A stretch of 14,159 nucleotides of DNA from Chloroflexia bacterium. GTDB taxonomy: Bacteria; Chloroflexota; Chloroflexia; QHBQ01; JADMIH01. Both the position numbers and the translations under genes were made by a program. The stretch is taken from positions 1-14,159 of the forward strand of contig JAICKM010000091.1 in assembly GCA_025927935.1 (NCBI GenBank), read 5' to 3'. How positions within the stretch are numbered: the stretch's first letter is position 1; every line of letters starts with the position of its first letter. Shown in pieces: positions 13,823 through 14,159 of this stretch. The notes below the pieces were generated by a model. The model searched no databases. It was not told where the DNA came from and saw nothing but the letters and a program-made list of their open reading frames with translations.

Positions 13823-13851
13823 TTGTCGCTAACCCCGCTTTCGCGGATAAT
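13823..13851 (+). promoter_or_regulatory. Promoter of the TPR gene, leaderless configuration
   Basis: TTGTCG (13823-13828) and GATAAT (13846-13851) have an exact 17-bp spacer. The -10 ends 6 nt before the ATG at 13858, so transcription would begin at or within a base or two of the start codon. A small CCGC/GCGG hairpin lies between the two hexamers. Confidence 0.6.
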
Positions 13852-13857
13852 AGACGC

Positions 13858-14159
13858 ATGAGCTACACCGCCAAGCGCATGATTATTTTGTTAATGATGT
13901 GGGGCCTCATCGTCTTTGTCGGCGTGACGGTCCGCATTAATATAAATACGCCATCCGTCTTGCAAGTTACGCCCACGGCCGTCATCTCGCCCACCGCGGC
14001 GCCCATGGCCGCCGGCGCCGATACCGCTGCTGCGCTGCAACAGGCCCTGGCCCGCAATCCCAACGACATGACGGCCCTCGTGGGCCTGGCGAATATCGCC
14101 TATCAAGGCCGCGATTGGTCCCAGGCCATCGATCTGTATGAGCGCGCGCTGGTCCAGGA
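13858..14159 (+). CDS. Membrane-anchored TPR protein, 5' part only
   Basis: The frame opens at ATG 13858 and is still open at the window edge, giving 100 residues of an incomplete protein. Residues 8-26 are a hydrophobic helix with a basic start (MSYTAKR before it), a signal anchor or uncleaved membrane segment. A Thr/Pro/Ala-rich spacer (about 31-55) follows, then a tetratricopeptide repeat from about 57: ALARNPNDMTALVGLANIAY, then QAIDLYERAL at 89-98. This is the usual look of an exported or membrane-tethered TPR protein that holds partner proteins; the rest of its domains lie outside the window. No Shine-Dalgarno is visible upstream, in line with the promoter position, which predicts a leaderless mRNA. 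Divergent from the HU gene. Confidence 0.85.
   Translation, partial: MSYTAKRMIILLMMWGLIVFVGVTVRININTPSVLQVTPTAVISPTAAPMAAGADTAAALQQALARNPNDMTALVGLANIAYQGRDWSQAIDLYERALVQ

Overview
The window is chromosomal DNA from a high-GC bacterium, most likely a member of the Chloroflexota. This is inference from several features together: long Thr/Ala/Pro-rich linkers in a secreted enzyme, a cytosolic histidine kinase with an RsbRD-type N-terminus, a class III adenylate cyclase with a winged-helix/zinc-ribbon N-terminus, and palindromic interspersed repeats in the spacers. There is no rRNA, tRNA, CRISPR array or transposase gene. Long antisense open frames are common because of the base composition and were discarded.

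Layout. Positions 23-400 (-) hold a small unrecognised gene with a good intrinsic terminator. A 19-bp perfect inverted repeat and a TATAAT box precede an unrecognised 254-aa gene (695-1459, +). A cluster of small hairpins (1471-1606) and a sigma70-type promoter lead into aspartate ammonia-lyase (1703-3145), followed at 57 nt by an SDR-fold protein that lacks every catalytic-tetrad residue (3203-3991). A nested palindromic repeat (3991-4170) appears to carry the promoter of the next cluster: RsbRD_N-GAF-HisKA_3 sensor kinase (4183-5829), M20 metallopeptidase (5870-7234), NarL/LuxR response regulator (7296-7979), then an MbtH-like protein (8045-8269). A 15-bp hairpin separates this cluster from the convergent secreted purple-acid-phosphatase-like enzyme (8335-10044, -).

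A 700-bp gene-poor spacer follows, then a stand-alone receiver-domain protein (10752-11279, +). On the minus strand come an HU-type protein with a basic tail (13587-13159), a class III adenylate cyclase (13037-11898) and a zinc-ribbon Nudix hydrolase (11879-11289), probably one transcription unit headed by a near-consensus promoter. At the right edge a TPR membrane-anchored protein begins at 13858 and runs out of the window; its promoter is placed so that its mRNA would be leaderless.

Functionally the window is mainly signal transduction (a phosphorelay pair, an orphan receiver and a cAMP synthase) next to amino-acid metabolism (aspartase, M20 hydrolase). The points most worth a second look are the tetrad-less SDR, the repeat element that seems to supply a promoter, the MbtH gene with no NRPS nearby, the kinase and regulator split by a peptidase gene, and the HU-cyclase-Nudix unit. 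No complete novel defence or mobile system can be argued from the sequence.
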